Positions 27,865-37,931 are shown, counted from the stretch's first letter. The stretch: 64,000 bases of DNA from Marimonas lutisalis (GCF_005434965.1 NZ_SKCI01000004.1:434001-498000); one strand, 5' to 3'. The notes: generated from the letters alone by a model not told the origin. Program-made: numbers and translations.

Positions 27865-28869
27865 TTACCGTCCGGGACGGCGGGGTAAGGCATCGATAAG
27901 ATCGTCCAGCGCCGACCAGTCCTCGATCTGCAAACGCACCGGCAGGGTCAGCACCTTTGCGCGATATTCCATCGGCAGTCTCACGGCGTCCTTTTCCGTT
28001 GTCACCAGCTGCGCCCCCAGCGCATTGGCCCGCGCCTCCAGCCGGCTCAGCAGCGCACTGGTCAGCGGCTGGTGATCATCTAGCGCCCTTGTCTCGACCA
28101 GCTCCGCGCCAAGCCCCTGCAATGTCGCGAAAAACTTCTCCGGATGGCCGATCCCGGCAAAGGCGAGGTAGCGTTGCCCGGTCCAGTCCATGCCCATCTG
28201 CAAGGTCTCAAGGCTGCCCTTCAGATGCGGCACCGAAATCGCCTTGCCCCATTGCGCGGCAAAGCTTTCCTGCGCTGCCTCCGGCCCGATGGAAATCACC
28301 GCGTCGGCGCGCTTCATGCCCGTGCCCACCGGCTCGCGCAGCGGCCCCGCGGGCAGGCAGCGGCCATTGCCAAACCCCTTGGCGGCATCGACAACGATCA
28401 GGGAAATATCCTTGCGGATCATAGGGTTCTGAAAACCGTCATCCAGCAACACCAGGTCCGCGCCGGCATCCCTTGCCGCACGGGCCCCGGCAACCCGGTC
28501 CTTGGCCACCCATGTCGGCACGAAGGCTGCCAGCAACAGCGGCTCATCCCCCGTCTCGCTGGCCTTGTGCCGTCGCTCGTTCACCCGCTCCGGCCCCTCG
28601 ATCGACCCGCCATAGCCGGTCGAGACGACATGCGGCTTCAACCCCTTTTCCTGCAGCCTTTGCGCCAGTGCAATTACCGTCGGCGTCTTGCCCGTGCCGC
28701 CGGCATTCAGGTTGCCCACGCAGATCACCGGCACCCCGGGATCGTCGGGCCCATTCCGGCGTAGCCTGCGCGCCGTGGCCCAGGCATAAAGCCACCCGAA
28801 CGGCGCCAGCAGTCGCGCCTGCAAGGCAGGCTGGTCCGGTGGGGTAAACCAATATCCCGGCGCCCGCAT
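27865..28869 (-). CDS. lpxK: Tetraacyldisaccharide 4'-kinase
   Basis: A 334-residue inner-membrane-associated kinase that phosphorylates the lipid A precursor at the 4' position. The Walker A motif [13 protein letters not shown] covers residues 52-64, the DDGFQN motif is present, and an amphipathic N-terminal segment is typical. Its ATG at 28869 overlaps the waaA stop as ATGA, so the two lipopolysaccharide genes are coupled. Confidence 0.95.
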   Translation of the reverse strand: MRAPGYWFTPPDQPALQARLLAPFGWLYAWATARRLRRNGPDDPGVPVICVGNLNAGGTGKTPTVIALAQRLQEKGLKPHVVSTGYGGSIEGPERVNERRHKASETGDEPLLLAAFVPTWVAKDRVAGARAARDAGADLVLLDDGFQNPMIRKDISLIVVDAAKGFGNGRCLPAGPLREPVGTGMKRADAVISIGPEAAQESFAAQWGKAISVPHLKGSLETLQMGMDWTGQRYLAFAGIGHPEKFFATLQGLGAELVETRALDDHQPLTSALLSRLEARANALGAQLVTTEKDAVRLPMEYRAKVLTLPVRLQIEDWSALDDLIDALPRRPGR

Positions 28870-30095
28870 CAGCCCGCCTCCATCACGTCCAGCGTGTCCT
28901 GCACCAGATCGACGATCCGGTCCGTTGCCTCCGCCCCCTGCGAAGCCACCTCCCAGCCGGCCGCCGCCATCTGTGCCACCCGGTCCGGTGCCGTCAGTTG
29001 CTGCAACGCGGCCGACAAGGTCTCGGAATCTTTCACAATTCTGGCCGCGCCCGCCGTGGCAAGCCGCGAGTAAGCCGACAGGTAGCGCCCCACATTCGGA
29101 CCATACAGAATCGCCGAGCCCAGTGCCGCGGGCTCGAACGGATCACGCCCGCCATGGCCGGATTTCAGCGAACTGGCCATGAACGTCACCGGCGCAAGCC
29201 GGTACCAAAGCCCCATCTCGCCTCGCGTATCGGCCAGCAGGACCTGCGTTGCCTCGTCCGGCATTTCACCTTCGGACCATACCGCCAGGTTAAAACCCTT
29301 GGCGCGGATTCTCCTGGCCATCCGGGCACCCTCGGTTTCGTCATCCGGCACCAGGATCAGAAGCTGCCTGTGTGCCATGCGGCTCGACAGCCTGTGCGCC
29401 TCGAGAATGTCATCCAGTTCCTCGGGTTGCACCATGGCCGCCAGCCACACCGGACGCCCGGCCAGCGACTGGGCAAGGTCCTCGCGTTCCTCTTCGTTGC
29501 AGGCCAGCGCCATACCGCCTTCCTGCAGCGGCCCGGTCACGGTGATTTCTTCCTCGGGAACGCCCAACCGCCGCAGAATCTGCGCCGCTGTTCCCGACCG
29601 CGCGAAAACCGCGCTGAACGCCTCCAGGTTCGATCGCGCGATCTCCGGCAGCCAGCGCTGGTGCGCTGCGTTAAATCCTTCTTCACCTGCGTCGATCAAA
29701 AACATCGGCAACTCCCGCCTCTTTGCCACCTCGATCACAGCCGGTCGAAAATAACCGCCGGTCCACAATCCAAGGTCAGGACGCCAATGAGATAGAAATT
29801 TTTCACTTTCACCGGTCGTGTCGTCCGGCAACACCTGCCAGATATCCCGCTTGCGCAGATGGTCGGGCGCGGGATCGTTCGACGGTGTCGTCAACAAGAA
29901 ATGAATCTCGGGTCGCTGAACCCGCAACCGCGCGATCAGTTGCAGCAGCGCGGCCGCCCTTTCGGGCGATGTTGCATGCCCCCAGATCAGATGCCCATCC
30001 GGCCGTTCTTGCGGAAACTCGAGCGCCGCTTTCGCACCGCGCCGCGCCAAAGCCAGGTAGGCTGCCAGCGAAATCGACCTGCCGAACGCCCGCAC
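28869..30095 (-). CDS. waaA: 3-deoxy-D-manno-octulosonic acid (Kdo) transferase
   Basis: A 408-residue GT-B glycosyltransferase adding Kdo to lipid A. Family features include [47 protein letters not shown] and the C-terminal [25 protein letters not shown] nucleotide-binding region. The start is a GTG at 30095 ([20 protein letters not shown]). It precedes lpxK with a 4-base overlap. Confidence 0.93.
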   Translation of the reverse strand: MRAFGRSISLAAYLALARRGAKAALEFPQERPDGHLIWGHATSPERAAALLQLIARLRVQRPEIHFLLTTPSNDPAPDHLRKRDIWQVLPDDTTGESEKFLSHWRPDLGLWTGGYFRPAVIEVAKRRELPMFLIDAGEEGFNAAHQRWLPEIARSNLEAFSAVFARSGTAAQILRRLGVPEEEITVTGPLQEGGMALACNEEEREDLAQSLAGRPVWLAAMVQPEELDDILEAHRLSSRMAHRQLLILVPDDETEGARMARRIRAKGFNLAVWSEGEMPDEATQVLLADTRGEMGLWYRLAPVTFMASSLKSGHGGRDPFEPAALGSAILYGPNVGRYLSAYSRLATAGAARIVKDSETLSAALQQLTAPDRVAQMAAAGWEVASQGAEATDRIVDLVQDTLDVMEAG

Positions 30096-30295
30096 TTAAA
30101 GAGCCTTTCCGGCCGGTCGGCGACTGGCTTCTTGCGCGTTTGCAGGGGCTTCCGTCACGGTGCATCTTCCAAACTGGTCCGGTTGCGCCGCCCAACCTAA
30201 GCGTTTGCAGGTTGGGGTCAAGAAACGCCCTGTCGAAATGCCGCCTTGACGCGCAGGCACCGCTCGGGGAAATCAGGGGCCCACGGAGGACCCCG

Positions 30296-31036
30296 ATGAA
30301 GCCGTTTCTGATCCTGCAATTGCGCCCCGAAACCGAAGCCGCGGACGATGAATTCGCGGCAATCCTGCGCAAGGGCGGATTGTCCGCCGATCAGGTCACG
30401 CGCATCCGACTGGATCAGCAGGATCTTCCCCAAGGCCTTGATCTCGATGACTATTCCGGCGTGATCGTCGGGGGCGGTCCCGGCTGCGTCAGCGATCCAC
30501 CCGAAAAGAAAACCCCGGTCGAGGCCCGCATCGAAAAGGCCGTCCTGTCACTGATGCCCGCCATCGCCGAACGCGATTTCCCCTATCTGGGCTGCTGCTA
30601 CGGCATAGGGATTCTAGGCCATCACCTGGGCGGAGAAGTCAGCAAGGCCCGCTATGGCGAAGACGTCGGAACCTCCGATTGCCGCCTGACCGAAGCCGGC
30701 AGAACCGATGCGCTCTGCCAGGGAATGCCCGATACCTTCCAGGCCTTCGTGGGCCACAAGGAGGCCGTGCAGGACCTGCCCGAAGGTTGCGTTCATCTGG
30801 TCAGCTCCCCCACCTGCCCATTCCAGATGATCCGCTATGGCGAAAACGTCTATGCCACCCAGTTCCACCCCGAAGCCGACAGCGCAGGATTCGAGGTGCG
30901 CATCCGCATCTACAAGGATCGCGGGTATTTCCCCCCCGAAGATGCCGACATGCTGATCGCGATGTGCCGCGCCGCCGATGTGCATGCCCCCGAACTCGTC
31001 CTGCGCAACTTCGTCGATCGCTACGCCCACGCTTGA
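30296..31036 (+). CDS. Class I glutamine amidotransferase-like protein
   Basis: A 246-residue stand-alone GATase1 domain. The nucleophile Cys is at 101 (GCCYGIG), and the His-Glu pair is at 190/192 in QFHPEAD. Such proteins resemble the glutaminase part of GMP synthase, but no synthase domain is attached. Given the neighbouring amine genes, it could hydrolyse a gamma-glutamyl amide, as PuuD does, though the fold subtype differs. GGAGGA precedes the ATG at 30296; the longer in-frame reading upstream is not coding-like. Confidence 0.85.
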   Translation: MKPFLILQLRPETEAADDEFAAILRKGGLSADQVTRIRLDQQDLPQGLDLDDYSGVIVGGGPGCVSDPPEKKTPVEARIEKAVLSLMPAIAERDFPYLGCCYGIGILGHHLGGEVSKARYGEDVGTSDCRLTEAGRTDALCQGMPDTFQAFVGHKEAVQDLPEGCVHLVSSPTCPFQMIRYGENVYATQFHPEADSAGFEVRIRIYKDRGYFPPEDADMLIAMCRAADVHAPELVLRNFVDRYAHA

Positions 31037-31089
31037 AACCGACACTTCTGACGCTGACAGGCTTGGAGCGGCCCTGGCCGCGTGGTAGG

Positions 31090-31110
31090 ATTTGATCAAA
31101 TTCCGATCAT
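31090..31110. promoter_or_regulatory. Candidate operator of the amine regulon (site A)
   Basis: TTTGATCAAATTCCGATCAT at 31091-31110, 17 bases upstream of the aminotransferase ATG. It matches site B (38661-38680) at 17 of 20 positions and shares the TTTGATCAA core with site C (37834). Two GATC cores are 11 bp apart. The adjacent GntR/FCD protein is the likely binder. Confidence 0.6.
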
Positions 31111-31127
31111 CTCCGGGGAGCGCACCG

Positions 31128-32480
31128 ATGAAAGACGACAATTTCCTGAAAGAAAACAACGCCCGCCACATGTGGCACCCGATGGGGCATCCCGCAGACA
31201 GCCTTGAAAACCCGCCGACCATCATCAAGGGGGCCGACGGTGTTCACATCACCGATCTCGACGGGCACCGCGTTGTCGATGCCGTGGGCGGGCTCTGGTG
31301 CGTGAACCTCGGTTATTCGAACGATGTGGTGAAAGAGGCCATCGCCAAGCAGCTCTACGATCTGCCCTACTACTCGGCTTTCGCAGGCTCGACCAACCCC
31401 ACGGCAATCGAGGCCTCCTACGCGGTGCGCGAGTTCTTCGCCGAAGATGGTATGGTCCGCAGCTTCTTCACCTCCGGTGGCTCGGACTCGGTTGAAACGA
31501 CGCTGCGACTGGCGCGACAGTACCACCGCCTGCGCGGCGAGCCCACGCGCACCAAGTTCCTCTCGCTGAAAAAAGGCTATCACGGCACCCATTTCGGCGG
31601 CGCTTCGGTGAACGGCAACAACCGGTTCCGCATCAATTACGAGCCGCTTTTGCCGGGATGCTATCACATGCCGTCGCCCTATACCTACCGCAATCCGTTC
31701 AACGAAACAGATCCGGCGAAACTGGCCCAGCTGATCGCGCAGGCGATGGAGGACGAGATCGCCTTCCAGGGTGCCAACACCATCGCCGCCTTCATCATGG
31801 AGCCGATTCAGGGTGCCGGCGGCGTCATCGTGCCGGGCGAAACCTTCATGCCCTTGATGCGTGAGATCTGCGATCGTCACGGCATCCTGATGATCTCGGA
31901 CGAGGTGATCACCGGTTTCGGCCGCACCGGTGACTGGACCGGCGCTCGCCACTGGGGCGTGAAGCCCGACATGATGAGCACCGCCAAGGGTATCACCAGC
32001 GGCTATTTCCCCGTTGGTGCCGCCCTGATGGGTGAGAAAGTCGCCGACGTGTTCGAAAACGACACCACAGGCGAAGGGGCTATCTTCCACGGCTACACCT
32101 ACTCGGCCCATCCTGTCGGTGCGGCAGCAGTAACCGCCTGTTTGTCGGAAACGCTGCGCCTGGATACCAAGACAAACGCCGCGGCGCGTGGCACACAGCT
32201 TTACGAAGGCGTGCTGAAACTGGCTGAAAAGCACGACATCATCGGTGATGTTCGTGGCGGTCACGGCTTGATGACCGGGATCGAACTTGTCAGCGACAAG
32301 GCGGCCAAGACGCCGATGGACATGCCCACGATGAAACGCATTCACAAGACCGCCTACGAGGCGGGCGCGATGGTGCGTTTGGGCATGCACAACATCCTGA
32401 TGTCGCCCCCGTTGACCATCACCGAAAGCGAGGTTCAGACGATCCTCGATGCCCTCGATGCCGGTTTCTCCGCCGCCTAG
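31128..32480 (+). CDS. Class III (omega) aminotransferase
   Basis: A 450-residue PLP-dependent fold-type I aminotransferase. The PLP Lys is K287 (STAKGITSGYFP), with SDEVITGFGRTG as the Asp motif and EPIQGAGGVIVP upstream. Its relatives transfer amino groups from diamines, beta-alanine or taurine to pyruvate or 2-oxoglutarate. The start at 31128 follows GGGGAG; the TTG at 31092 falls inside operator site A and is unlikely. Its TAG stop shares the CTAG palindrome with the convergent oxidase gene. Confidence 0.9.
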   Translation: MKDDNFLKENNARHMWHPMGHPADSLENPPTIIKGADGVHITDLDGHRVVDAVGGLWCVNLGYSNDVVKEAIAKQLYDLPYYSAFAGSTNPTAIEASYAVREFFAEDGMVRSFFTSGGSDSVETTLRLARQYHRLRGEPTRTKFLSLKKGYHGTHFGGASVNGNNRFRINYEPLLPGCYHMPSPYTYRNPFNETDPAKLAQLIAQAMEDEIAFQGANTIAAFIMEPIQGAGGVIVPGETFMPLMREICDRHGILMISDEVITGFGRTGDWTGARHWGVKPDMMSTAKGITSGYFPVGAALMGEKVADVFENDTTGEGAIFHGYTYSAHPVGAAAVTACLSETLRLDTKTNAAARGTQLYEGVLKLAEKHDIIGDVRGGHGLMTGIELVSDKAAKTPMDMPTMKRIHKTAYEAGAMVRLGMHNILMSPPLTITESEVQTILDALDAGFSAA

Positions 32481-33814
32481 GAAAAACGGTCGCGCAGCCA
32501 GAACCCGGCATAGGCTGCGAACATGATAGCCCTGCGAAACCGTCCGAGCGGAAAACGCCCGGGCGGTTTTTTCATGATCTCTGGATAGGGCCTGTCGGGC
32601 GACCGCCCCTGCACCAGATCGGCCAGAAGCGCACCGCAATACGACGCCATCGCCACGCCATTGCCGTGATAGGCATACCCCGCGAAAACGCCCGGCATGT
32701 CCGGGACCTCGCCGCAGAATGGCGCCAGTTTCGGCGCAAGGCAGACCATTCCGCTCCAGTAATGCGTTGTTTCGACTCCCCGCCATGCAGGAAACATGGC
32801 GTCGAAATCACGCCGGATCGCGCGGGAGATGCCGGCTTCGGCACCCGGCGATGCGCGGAGGCCGCCACGCATTCCGAACAGGAACCGGTTTTCGGGCATC
32901 AGGTGAAAGTAATGCAGCAGGCGCCGTGTGTCATAGGCCATCTGGTGCGATGTCCAGCCCTGCGCGGCCAGTTCGCTGTCACTCATTGGCCGGGTCACGA
33001 TCACGCTCGACTGGGCCGGCATGTATCGCCCTGCCATCCAATCGGGCACGTCCTCGCTGGAATAGCCATTGGTCGCAATGATCACCTGGCTGCAATCAAC
33101 ATGACCCCTTGGCGTCGATACACGCCAACCGCTTCCAATACGCTCGATCCCGGCGACGGGGCTGTTGCCAAAAACGCGGGCGCCTGCGGCTTCTGCCGCA
33201 GTTAGCAATCCTACAAGGTATTTCCGCGGGTGCAGTGCGAACCCGAGCGGAACCGTCATGCCGCCATGAAAACCCCCTGCCAGCCCTCTTTCTGCCAGCA
33301 TGTCCCGCGTCAGGATTTCCGGCGTCACGCCATAGTCTCGCTCGACCTCGGCGATCTCGTCTTCGAAGCGGGCAAAGGTCGGTTTATGCGCAAGCAGGGT
33401 CTCGCCGTCCGAGTGGCGATCAACATCGAGACCGTGGCGCGTCAACAGATCATCCACCAGTTCGATGGCTGCTTTTTCCGCTGCGCGCCATTCGCGCCGT
33501 CCAGCTACGCCGACGGATCGCTCCAACGACGAATTGTCCAACTTGCTGCCGCCCAGACAGCAAAATCCACCGTTCCGGCCCGACGCACCCCATCCGGGAA
33601 AAACCGCATCAAGCACCATGACATCGGCACCATCCTTTGCCAGCGCCAGCGCCGCAGACAGACCGGTAAACCCGCCCCCGATGACAACGACATCGGCCTT
33701 TTGGTCACCGGCCAGATCGGGGCGCTGCAAAAGACGATCGGGCACCGCCTCGGCCCAGTAGCACCCGGCGATGCGGGCGTCGTCATAGGCGTGGCGGGCG
33801 AATATCCGTTTCAT
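32477..33814 (-). CDS. FAD-dependent amine oxidoreductase (PuuB/DadA-like)
   Basis: A 445-residue flavoenzyme of the DAO family. The dinucleotide-binding motif is VVVIGGGFTGLSAALALA (GGGFTG at 46-51), GWGASGRNGGF is a FAD contact, and the C-terminal GYAYHGNGVAMA closes the fold. It resembles gamma-glutamylputrescine oxidase. It follows potI by 2 bp in the pot operon, which supports an amine substrate. No gamma-glutamylputrescine synthetase (PuuA) is in the window, so whether the substrate is free or glutamylated is open. Confidence 0.87.
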   Translation of the reverse strand: MKRIFARHAYDDARIAGCYWAEAVPDRLLQRPDLAGDQKADVVVIGGGFTGLSAALALAKDGADVMVLDAVFPGWGASGRNGGFCCLGGSKLDNSSLERSVGVAGRREWRAAEKAAIELVDDLLTRHGLDVDRHSDGETLLAHKPTFARFEDEIAEVERDYGVTPEILTRDMLAERGLAGGFHGGMTVPLGFALHPRKYLVGLLTAAEAAGARVFGNSPVAGIERIGSGWRVSTPRGHVDCSQVIIATNGYSSEDVPDWMAGRYMPAQSSVIVTRPMSDSELAAQGWTSHQMAYDTRRLLHYFHLMPENRFLFGMRGGLRASPGAEAGISRAIRRDFDAMFPAWRGVETTHYWSGMVCLAPKLAPFCGEVPDMPGVFAGYAYHGNGVAMASYCGALLADLVQGRSPDRPYPEIMKKPPGRFPLGRFRRAIMFAAYAGFWLRDRFS

Positions 33815-33816
33815 GA

Positions 33817-34632
33817 TCAGGTACGCGCGGCGGCCTGTTCTTCGGCCTGCAATCGCAGGCTTGCCCGCTTCGAGATCAGCGACGCGGTGATCACGCCCAC
33901 GGTGACGATCCCGATCATGATCGTGGACAGAGCGTTGATCTCGGGGCTGACCCCGAGGCGAACCGCAGAGAATATCTTGATCGGCAGGGTCGTGGCCGAC
34001 GGCCCGGACGTGAAAGACGCGATCACCAGATCATCGAGCGAAAGTGTAAACGCCAAGAGCCAGCCCGAAATAACCGCAGGCGCAATGATCGGCAGCGTGA
34101 CAAGCCGAAACGCCTCGAAAGGCGAGCATCCCAAGTCAAGCGCCGCCTCTTCAAGCGAGCGATCAAAACTCACCAGCCGCGAGGACACGACAACCGAGAC
34201 GTAGCACATCGAAAACGTGGTATGCGCCAGAATGATCGTCATTACGCCCCGGTCCAGGCCGATCCCGATGAACAACAGGAGCAGTGACAGGCCGGTGATC
34301 ACTTCGGGCATCACCAGCGGCGCATAGATCATGCCGGAAAACAGCGTGCGCCCCCGAAAACGCCCCGCGCGTACGAGAACATAAGCCGCCATCGTTCCAA
34401 GAACCGTTGCAATGGTCGAGGAAGCCACCGCCACCTTCGCCGTGACCCAGGCCGCACTCAAGAACGCCTCGTTCTGCAGAAGTTCGCCGTACCATTTCGT
34501 GCTGAACCCGGCCCAGACAGTCACCAGCTTCGACTCGTTGAAGCTGTAGATGATCAGGATGACCATCGGCATGTAGAGAAACGCAAAGCCCAGCGTCAGC
34601 GACGTGGCATTGAACCAGGAAAACCGTCTCAT
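33817..34632 (-). CDS. potI: Putrescine/polyamine ABC transporter permease (PotI-like)
   Basis: A 271-residue permease with six membrane segments. The EAA loop reads EEAALDLGCSPFEAFRLVTLPIIAPA. The N-terminus (GFAFLYMPMVILIIYSFNESK) is typical of PotI/PotC-type subunits. It overlaps potH by 4 bases (ATGA) and is followed 2 bp later by the flavin oxidase. Confidence 0.88.
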   Translation of the reverse strand: MRRFSWFNATSLTLGFAFLYMPMVILIIYSFNESKLVTVWAGFSTKWYGELLQNEAFLSAAWVTAKVAVASSTIATVLGTMAAYVLVRAGRFRGRTLFSGMIYAPLVMPEVITGLSLLLLFIGIGLDRGVMTIILAHTTFSMCYVSVVVSSRLVSFDRSLEEAALDLGCSPFEAFRLVTLPIIAPAVISGWLLAFTLSLDDLVIASFTSGPSATTLPIKIFSAVRLGVSPEINALSTIMIGIVTVGVITASLISKRASLRLQAEEQAAART

Positions 34633-35519
34633 CCCTCGGCCTCCCTCTGTTTCTGCTCATTGCGCTGGAACAGGATGATGGGAATGATCAGGATCAGCAA
34701 CAAGATCACCGCCACGGCGCTTGCCACCGGCCAGTCGCGGTTGTTGAAGAACTCTTCCCACAACACCTTGCCGATCATCAGGGTCTGTGACCCGCCCAGA
34801 AGCGACGGGATGACGAACTCGCCCAGGGCCGGGATGAAGACCAGGAAACAGCCCGCGATGATGCCGTTCTTCGACAGTGGCACTGTCACCAGCCAGAACG
34901 CCTGAAACCGCGAGCACCCCAAATCCTCGGCCGCCTCGATCAAGGATATGTCGAGTTTCTCCAGAGCGGCATAGATCGGCAGGATCATGAACGGTAGGTA
35001 GGTATAAACGATCCCGATATAGACCGCCGTGTTGGTGTTCAGAATCATCAGCGGATCGGAGATAACCCCGCTCCACATCAGGAACTGGTTCAGCACCCCC
35101 TCCTGGCTCAGGATACCCATCCACGAATAGACCCGGATCAGGAAGCTGGTCCAGAACGGCAGGATCACCAGCATCATCAGGGTCGGGCGCCATTCTTCGC
35201 GCGCCTGGGCCATGCCATAGGCGATCGGATAGCCGACGATCAGCGTCAGCAATGTCGAAAATAGCGCGATCCAGACACTGGACAGGTAAGCCTTCCAATA
35301 CAGGTCATCGGTCGTCAGGAACCAGAAGTTTTCAAGGTCAAGCTCGGCGAAAAAGCCCTTCAGTCCTGCCCAACCTGCGCCCAGATCCAGTGTTGGCGTA
35401 TAGGGCGGGATCGCAAGTGCCGTGTCCGAAAGCGAGATTTTCAGAACGATGAAGAAAGGCACCAGAAACAGCGCCAGCAGCCAGAGGTACGGAACGGAGA
35501 TGAGTAGCAGGCGCCGCAT
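34629..35519 (-). CDS. potH: Putrescine/polyamine ABC transporter permease (PotH-like)
   Basis: A 296-residue permease. PotH/PotB features include the LFLVPFFIVLKISLSD N-terminus, LPFWTSFLIRVYSWMGIL, and the EAA loop EAAEDLGCSRFQAFWLVTVPLSKNG. It forms the channel with PotI. It is separated by one base from potG and overlaps potI. Confidence 0.9.
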   Translation of the reverse strand: MRRLLLISVPYLWLLALFLVPFFIVLKISLSDTALAIPPYTPTLDLGAGWAGLKGFFAELDLENFWFLTTDDLYWKAYLSSVWIALFSTLLTLIVGYPIAYGMAQAREEWRPTLMMLVILPFWTSFLIRVYSWMGILSQEGVLNQFLMWSGVISDPLMILNTNTAVYIGIVYTYLPFMILPIYAALEKLDISLIEAAEDLGCSRFQAFWLVTVPLSKNGIIAGCFLVFIPALGEFVIPSLLGGSQTLMIGKVLWEEFFNNRDWPVASAVAVILLLILIIPIILFQRNEQKQREAEG

Positions 35520-35520
35520 C

Positions 35521-36645
35521 TCAGTTCTCCAGAACCACTGCGGCTGTGTCGGTCCAGCTCAGCCAGACAGAGTCTTCCCAAGTCAGGTCGCGCTTGGCGA
35601 TCCGGCGCGTATTTGCCGTTTGCGCCTTGATGATTTTGCCATTGTCCAGTCGCACATAGTAGGTGGAAAGGTTTCCGAGATAGGCAATATCATCGATCAC
35701 CCCCCTGACGGCATTGGCGGCATCCTGCGGCTCTTGCGACGAGATCGCGATTTTCTCCGGCCGAATAGCGAGATAGCATCGCCCTGACCCGCGCAAACCG
35801 TTTGCCGTTTTCGCGCGCAGTTTCGGTTGGCCCTCGGCAAAGGTTACCTCGTATCCGTCGCCCGATTTTTCCGCGTGGCCCTCGATAATGTTCACGTCGC
35901 CGATGAAGTCCGCGACATAGACCGAGTTGGGATATTCGTAGATCCGGTCGGGCGTATCCACCTGGATCAATCGTCCCTCGTCCATAACTGCAACACGGCT
36001 TGCCACGGTCATTGCCTCTTCCTGATCGTGGGTGACGATCACGAAGGTGGTGCCGGTCTTTTCCTGGATATCCATCAGCTCGAACTGGGTATCCTGTCGC
36101 AGCTTCTTGTCCAGCGCACCCAGTGGTTCATCCAGAAGCAACAGTTTAGGCGCCTTTGCCAGGCTGCGCGCCAGTGCCACACGCTGCCGCTGGCCACCGG
36201 ATATCTGGTGCGGTTTGCGCCGGGCGAACTTTTCAAGGCGTGTCAGCTTCAACATCTCCGCGACACGCGCCTCGATCGCCTCTTTCGGCAACTTGTCCCG
36301 TTTGAGCCCGAAGGCAATATTGTCCCAGACGGTCAGATGCGGGAAAAGCGCGTAAGACTGGAACATCATGTTCACTGCGCGCTTGTTCGGCGGCACCGGC
36401 GCAATGTCCTGACCAGACAGCAGGATCGTGCCTGCGCTTGGCGGTTCAAACCCCGCTAACATGCGCATCATCGTCGTCTTGCCACAGCCCGAAGGGCCCA
36501 AAAGCGCGAAGAACTCGCGCTCGTAGATTTCGAGGGACAAATCATCGATCGCGATGAAATCTCCAAACCGTTTCGTGACGTGGCGAAACTCGATAAGGGG
36601 TTTGGCTTCGGGATCATCCCACGGGGCAAACGCGGTTTGCGCCAT
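35521..36645 (-). CDS. potG: Putrescine/polyamine ABC transporter ATPase (PotG-like)
   Basis: A 374-residue ABC ATPase. Walker A is GPSGCGKTTMMR, the signature is [15 protein letters not shown], Walker B is LLLLDEPLGALD, and a C-terminal TOBE regulatory domain is present. Two ATGs are possible. The one at 36645 is favoured because AGGAG is 6 bases away, whereas AGGAG directly abuts the ATG at 36651. A hairpin separates it from potF. Confidence 0.92.
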   Translation of the reverse strand: MAQTAFAPWDDPEAKPLIEFRHVTKRFGDFIAIDDLSLEIYEREFFALLGPSGCGKTTMMRMLAGFEPPSAGTILLSGQDIAPVPPNKRAVNMMFQSYALFPHLTVWDNIAFGLKRDKLPKEAIEARVAEMLKLTRLEKFARRKPHQISGGQRQRVALARSLAKAPKLLLLDEPLGALDKKLRQDTQFELMDIQEKTGTTFVIVTHDQEEAMTVASRVAVMDEGRLIQVDTPDRIYEYPNSVYVADFIGDVNIIEGHAEKSGDGYEVTFAEGQPKLRAKTANGLRGSGRCYLAIRPEKIAISSQEPQDAANAVRGVIDDIAYLGNLSTYYVRLDNGKIIKAQTANTRRIAKRDLTWEDSVWLSWTDTAAVVLEN

Positions 36646-36666
36646 CCGCATCTCCTAAAGGTAAAA

Positions 36667-36691
36667 GGCCCACACCTGTGGGGTGTGGGCC
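36667..36691 (-). terminator. Intercistronic hairpin between potF and potG
   Basis: GGCCCACACC and GGTGTGGGCC form a perfect 10-bp stem with a 5-base loop. In the direction of transcription it is followed by TTTTACC. It lies 11 bases after the potF stop and 21 bases before potG. It is probably a partial terminator or 3' stabiliser that raises binding-protein expression over the membrane components. Confidence 0.65.
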
Positions 36692-36702
36692 AGTTGGATG
36701 GA

Positions 36703-37788
36703 TCAGGTACCGGACTTGATCTTGGTCCAGAGCCGGGTGACGACCCGTTGAACCTTGGCCGGATAGGGCGTGGTGGTGAACGTGTTCGCCATCGACGCCT
36801 CGTCCGGATAGATCGCCGGATCGCCGATCACGTCTTCCTCCAGGAATTCCTGCGACGCCTTGTTGCCGTTGGCGTAGTAGACGTAGTTCGACGCGGCCGC
36901 CATGTTGTTCGCGTCCATGATGAAGTTCAGGAACTTGTGCGCGCCGTCGGGGTTCGGGGCGTCTGCCGGAATGGCCATCTGGTCAAACCACATCTGTGCA
37001 CCTTCCTTGGGGGCGAAATAGGCGATCTCGACACCGTTGCCCGCTTCGTCGGCGCGATCACGCGCCTGAAGAATATCCCCCGACCAGCCAACGGCGACAC
37101 AGATGTCGCCATTGGCCAGCGCATTGATGTATTCCGAGCTGTGGAACTTCTGGATATGCGGGCGTACGGGCATGAAAACGCCTTCGGCCTTGGCGATCAC
37201 GTCCGGGTCATGGCTGTCCGGGTTTTCACCGATATAGTTTAGCGCTGCCGGGATCATCTCGGCTGGTGCGTCCAGGAAATGCACGCCGCAGCCGGCAAGC
37301 TTTTCCATGTTGGCCGGGTCGAATACCAGGCTCCAGCTGTTCATGGGTGCATCTTCGCCAAGCGCTTCCTTCACCTTGCCGACATTCACCCCGATGCCCG
37401 TTGTGCCCCACATGTAGTTGATCGAATACTCGTTTCCGGGATCATAGGCTGCGGTTCGTTCCGAGATCACGTCCCACATGTTCGCCAGATTGGGCAGTTT
37501 CGACTTGTCGAGCTTCTGGAAGGCACCTGCGGTGATCTGGCGCTGAAGGAATGTGCCCGACGGCACAACGACATCATAGCCCGATCCGCCCGCGAGCATC
37601 TTGGTTTCAAGAACCTCGTTGCTGTCGAACACGTCGTAAATCAGGTCGAGGCCGGTTTCTTCCTCGAACTTGGTCAGTAGCTCTTCATCGATGTAGTCCG
37701 ACCAGTTGTAGACCCGGACCTCCTCCGCGTAAGCGGCACCCGCGAAAAGTGCTACAGACGCAACCGCGGTCAGCATTCGTTTCTTCAT
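36703..37788 (-). CDS. potF: Putrescine/polyamine-binding periplasmic protein (PotF-like)
   Basis: A 361-residue solute-binding protein. A signal peptide ends AGAAYA. The mature N-terminus EEVRVYNWSDYIDEELL is diagnostic of PotF/PotD-type polyamine-binding proteins. MWGTTGIGVN and AVGWSGD are further family motifs. GGGAGA precedes the ATG at 37788. It is the first gene of the potFGHI-oxidase operon and is divergent from the GntR gene. Confidence 0.93.
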   Translation of the reverse strand: MKKRMLTAVASVALFAGAAYAEEVRVYNWSDYIDEELLTKFEEETGLDLIYDVFDSNEVLETKMLAGGSGYDVVVPSGTFLQRQITAGAFQKLDKSKLPNLANMWDVISERTAAYDPGNEYSINYMWGTTGIGVNVGKVKEALGEDAPMNSWSLVFDPANMEKLAGCGVHFLDAPAEMIPAALNYIGENPDSHDPDVIAKAEGVFMPVRPHIQKFHSSEYINALANGDICVAVGWSGDILQARDRADEAGNGVEIAYFAPKEGAQMWFDQMAIPADAPNPDGAHKFLNFIMDANNMAAASNYVYYANGNKASQEFLEEDVIGDPAIYPDEASMANTFTTTPYPAKVQRVVTRLWTKIKSGT

Positions 37789-37823
37789 ATCAGTCTCCCT
37801 ATTGAGTGGGTTTGTTCGCCCCA

Positions 37824-37861
37824 TTGCATGAGATTTGATCAATTTTTGGCACGTCATGCAA
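37824..37861. promoter_or_regulatory. Candidate operator (site C) inside an 8-bp inverted repeat, potF/gntR divergent promoter
   Basis: TTTGATCAATTTTTGGCACG at 37834-37853 shares the TTTGATCAA half with sites A and B. It is flanked by perfect 8-bp inverted repeats, TTGCATGA (37824-37831) and TCATGCAA (37854-37861). The position, 36 bp from potF and 71 bp from the gntR start, fits joint repression or activation of both. Confidence 0.55.
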
Positions 37862-37931
37862 CATGGCTTTTTTCGTCCCCTACCTGTAAGCTTGGAAAAT
37901 TCCAGCATGAGACGAAAGCGGGTTAGGCGAA

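Noticed and set aside
27606-27899. Coding potential through the 45-bp element (peptide reading SAGRCTHVTPL)
   Set aside because: The frame in copy B is in a different context and has no start or ribosome-binding site. The element is better treated as non-coding.
37846-37860. TGGCACG-TCA-TGCA near site C resembles a sigma-54 -24/-12 promoter
   Set aside because: The GG to GC spacing is too short (8 instead of 10 bases), and the bases are better explained by the 8-bp inverted repeat.
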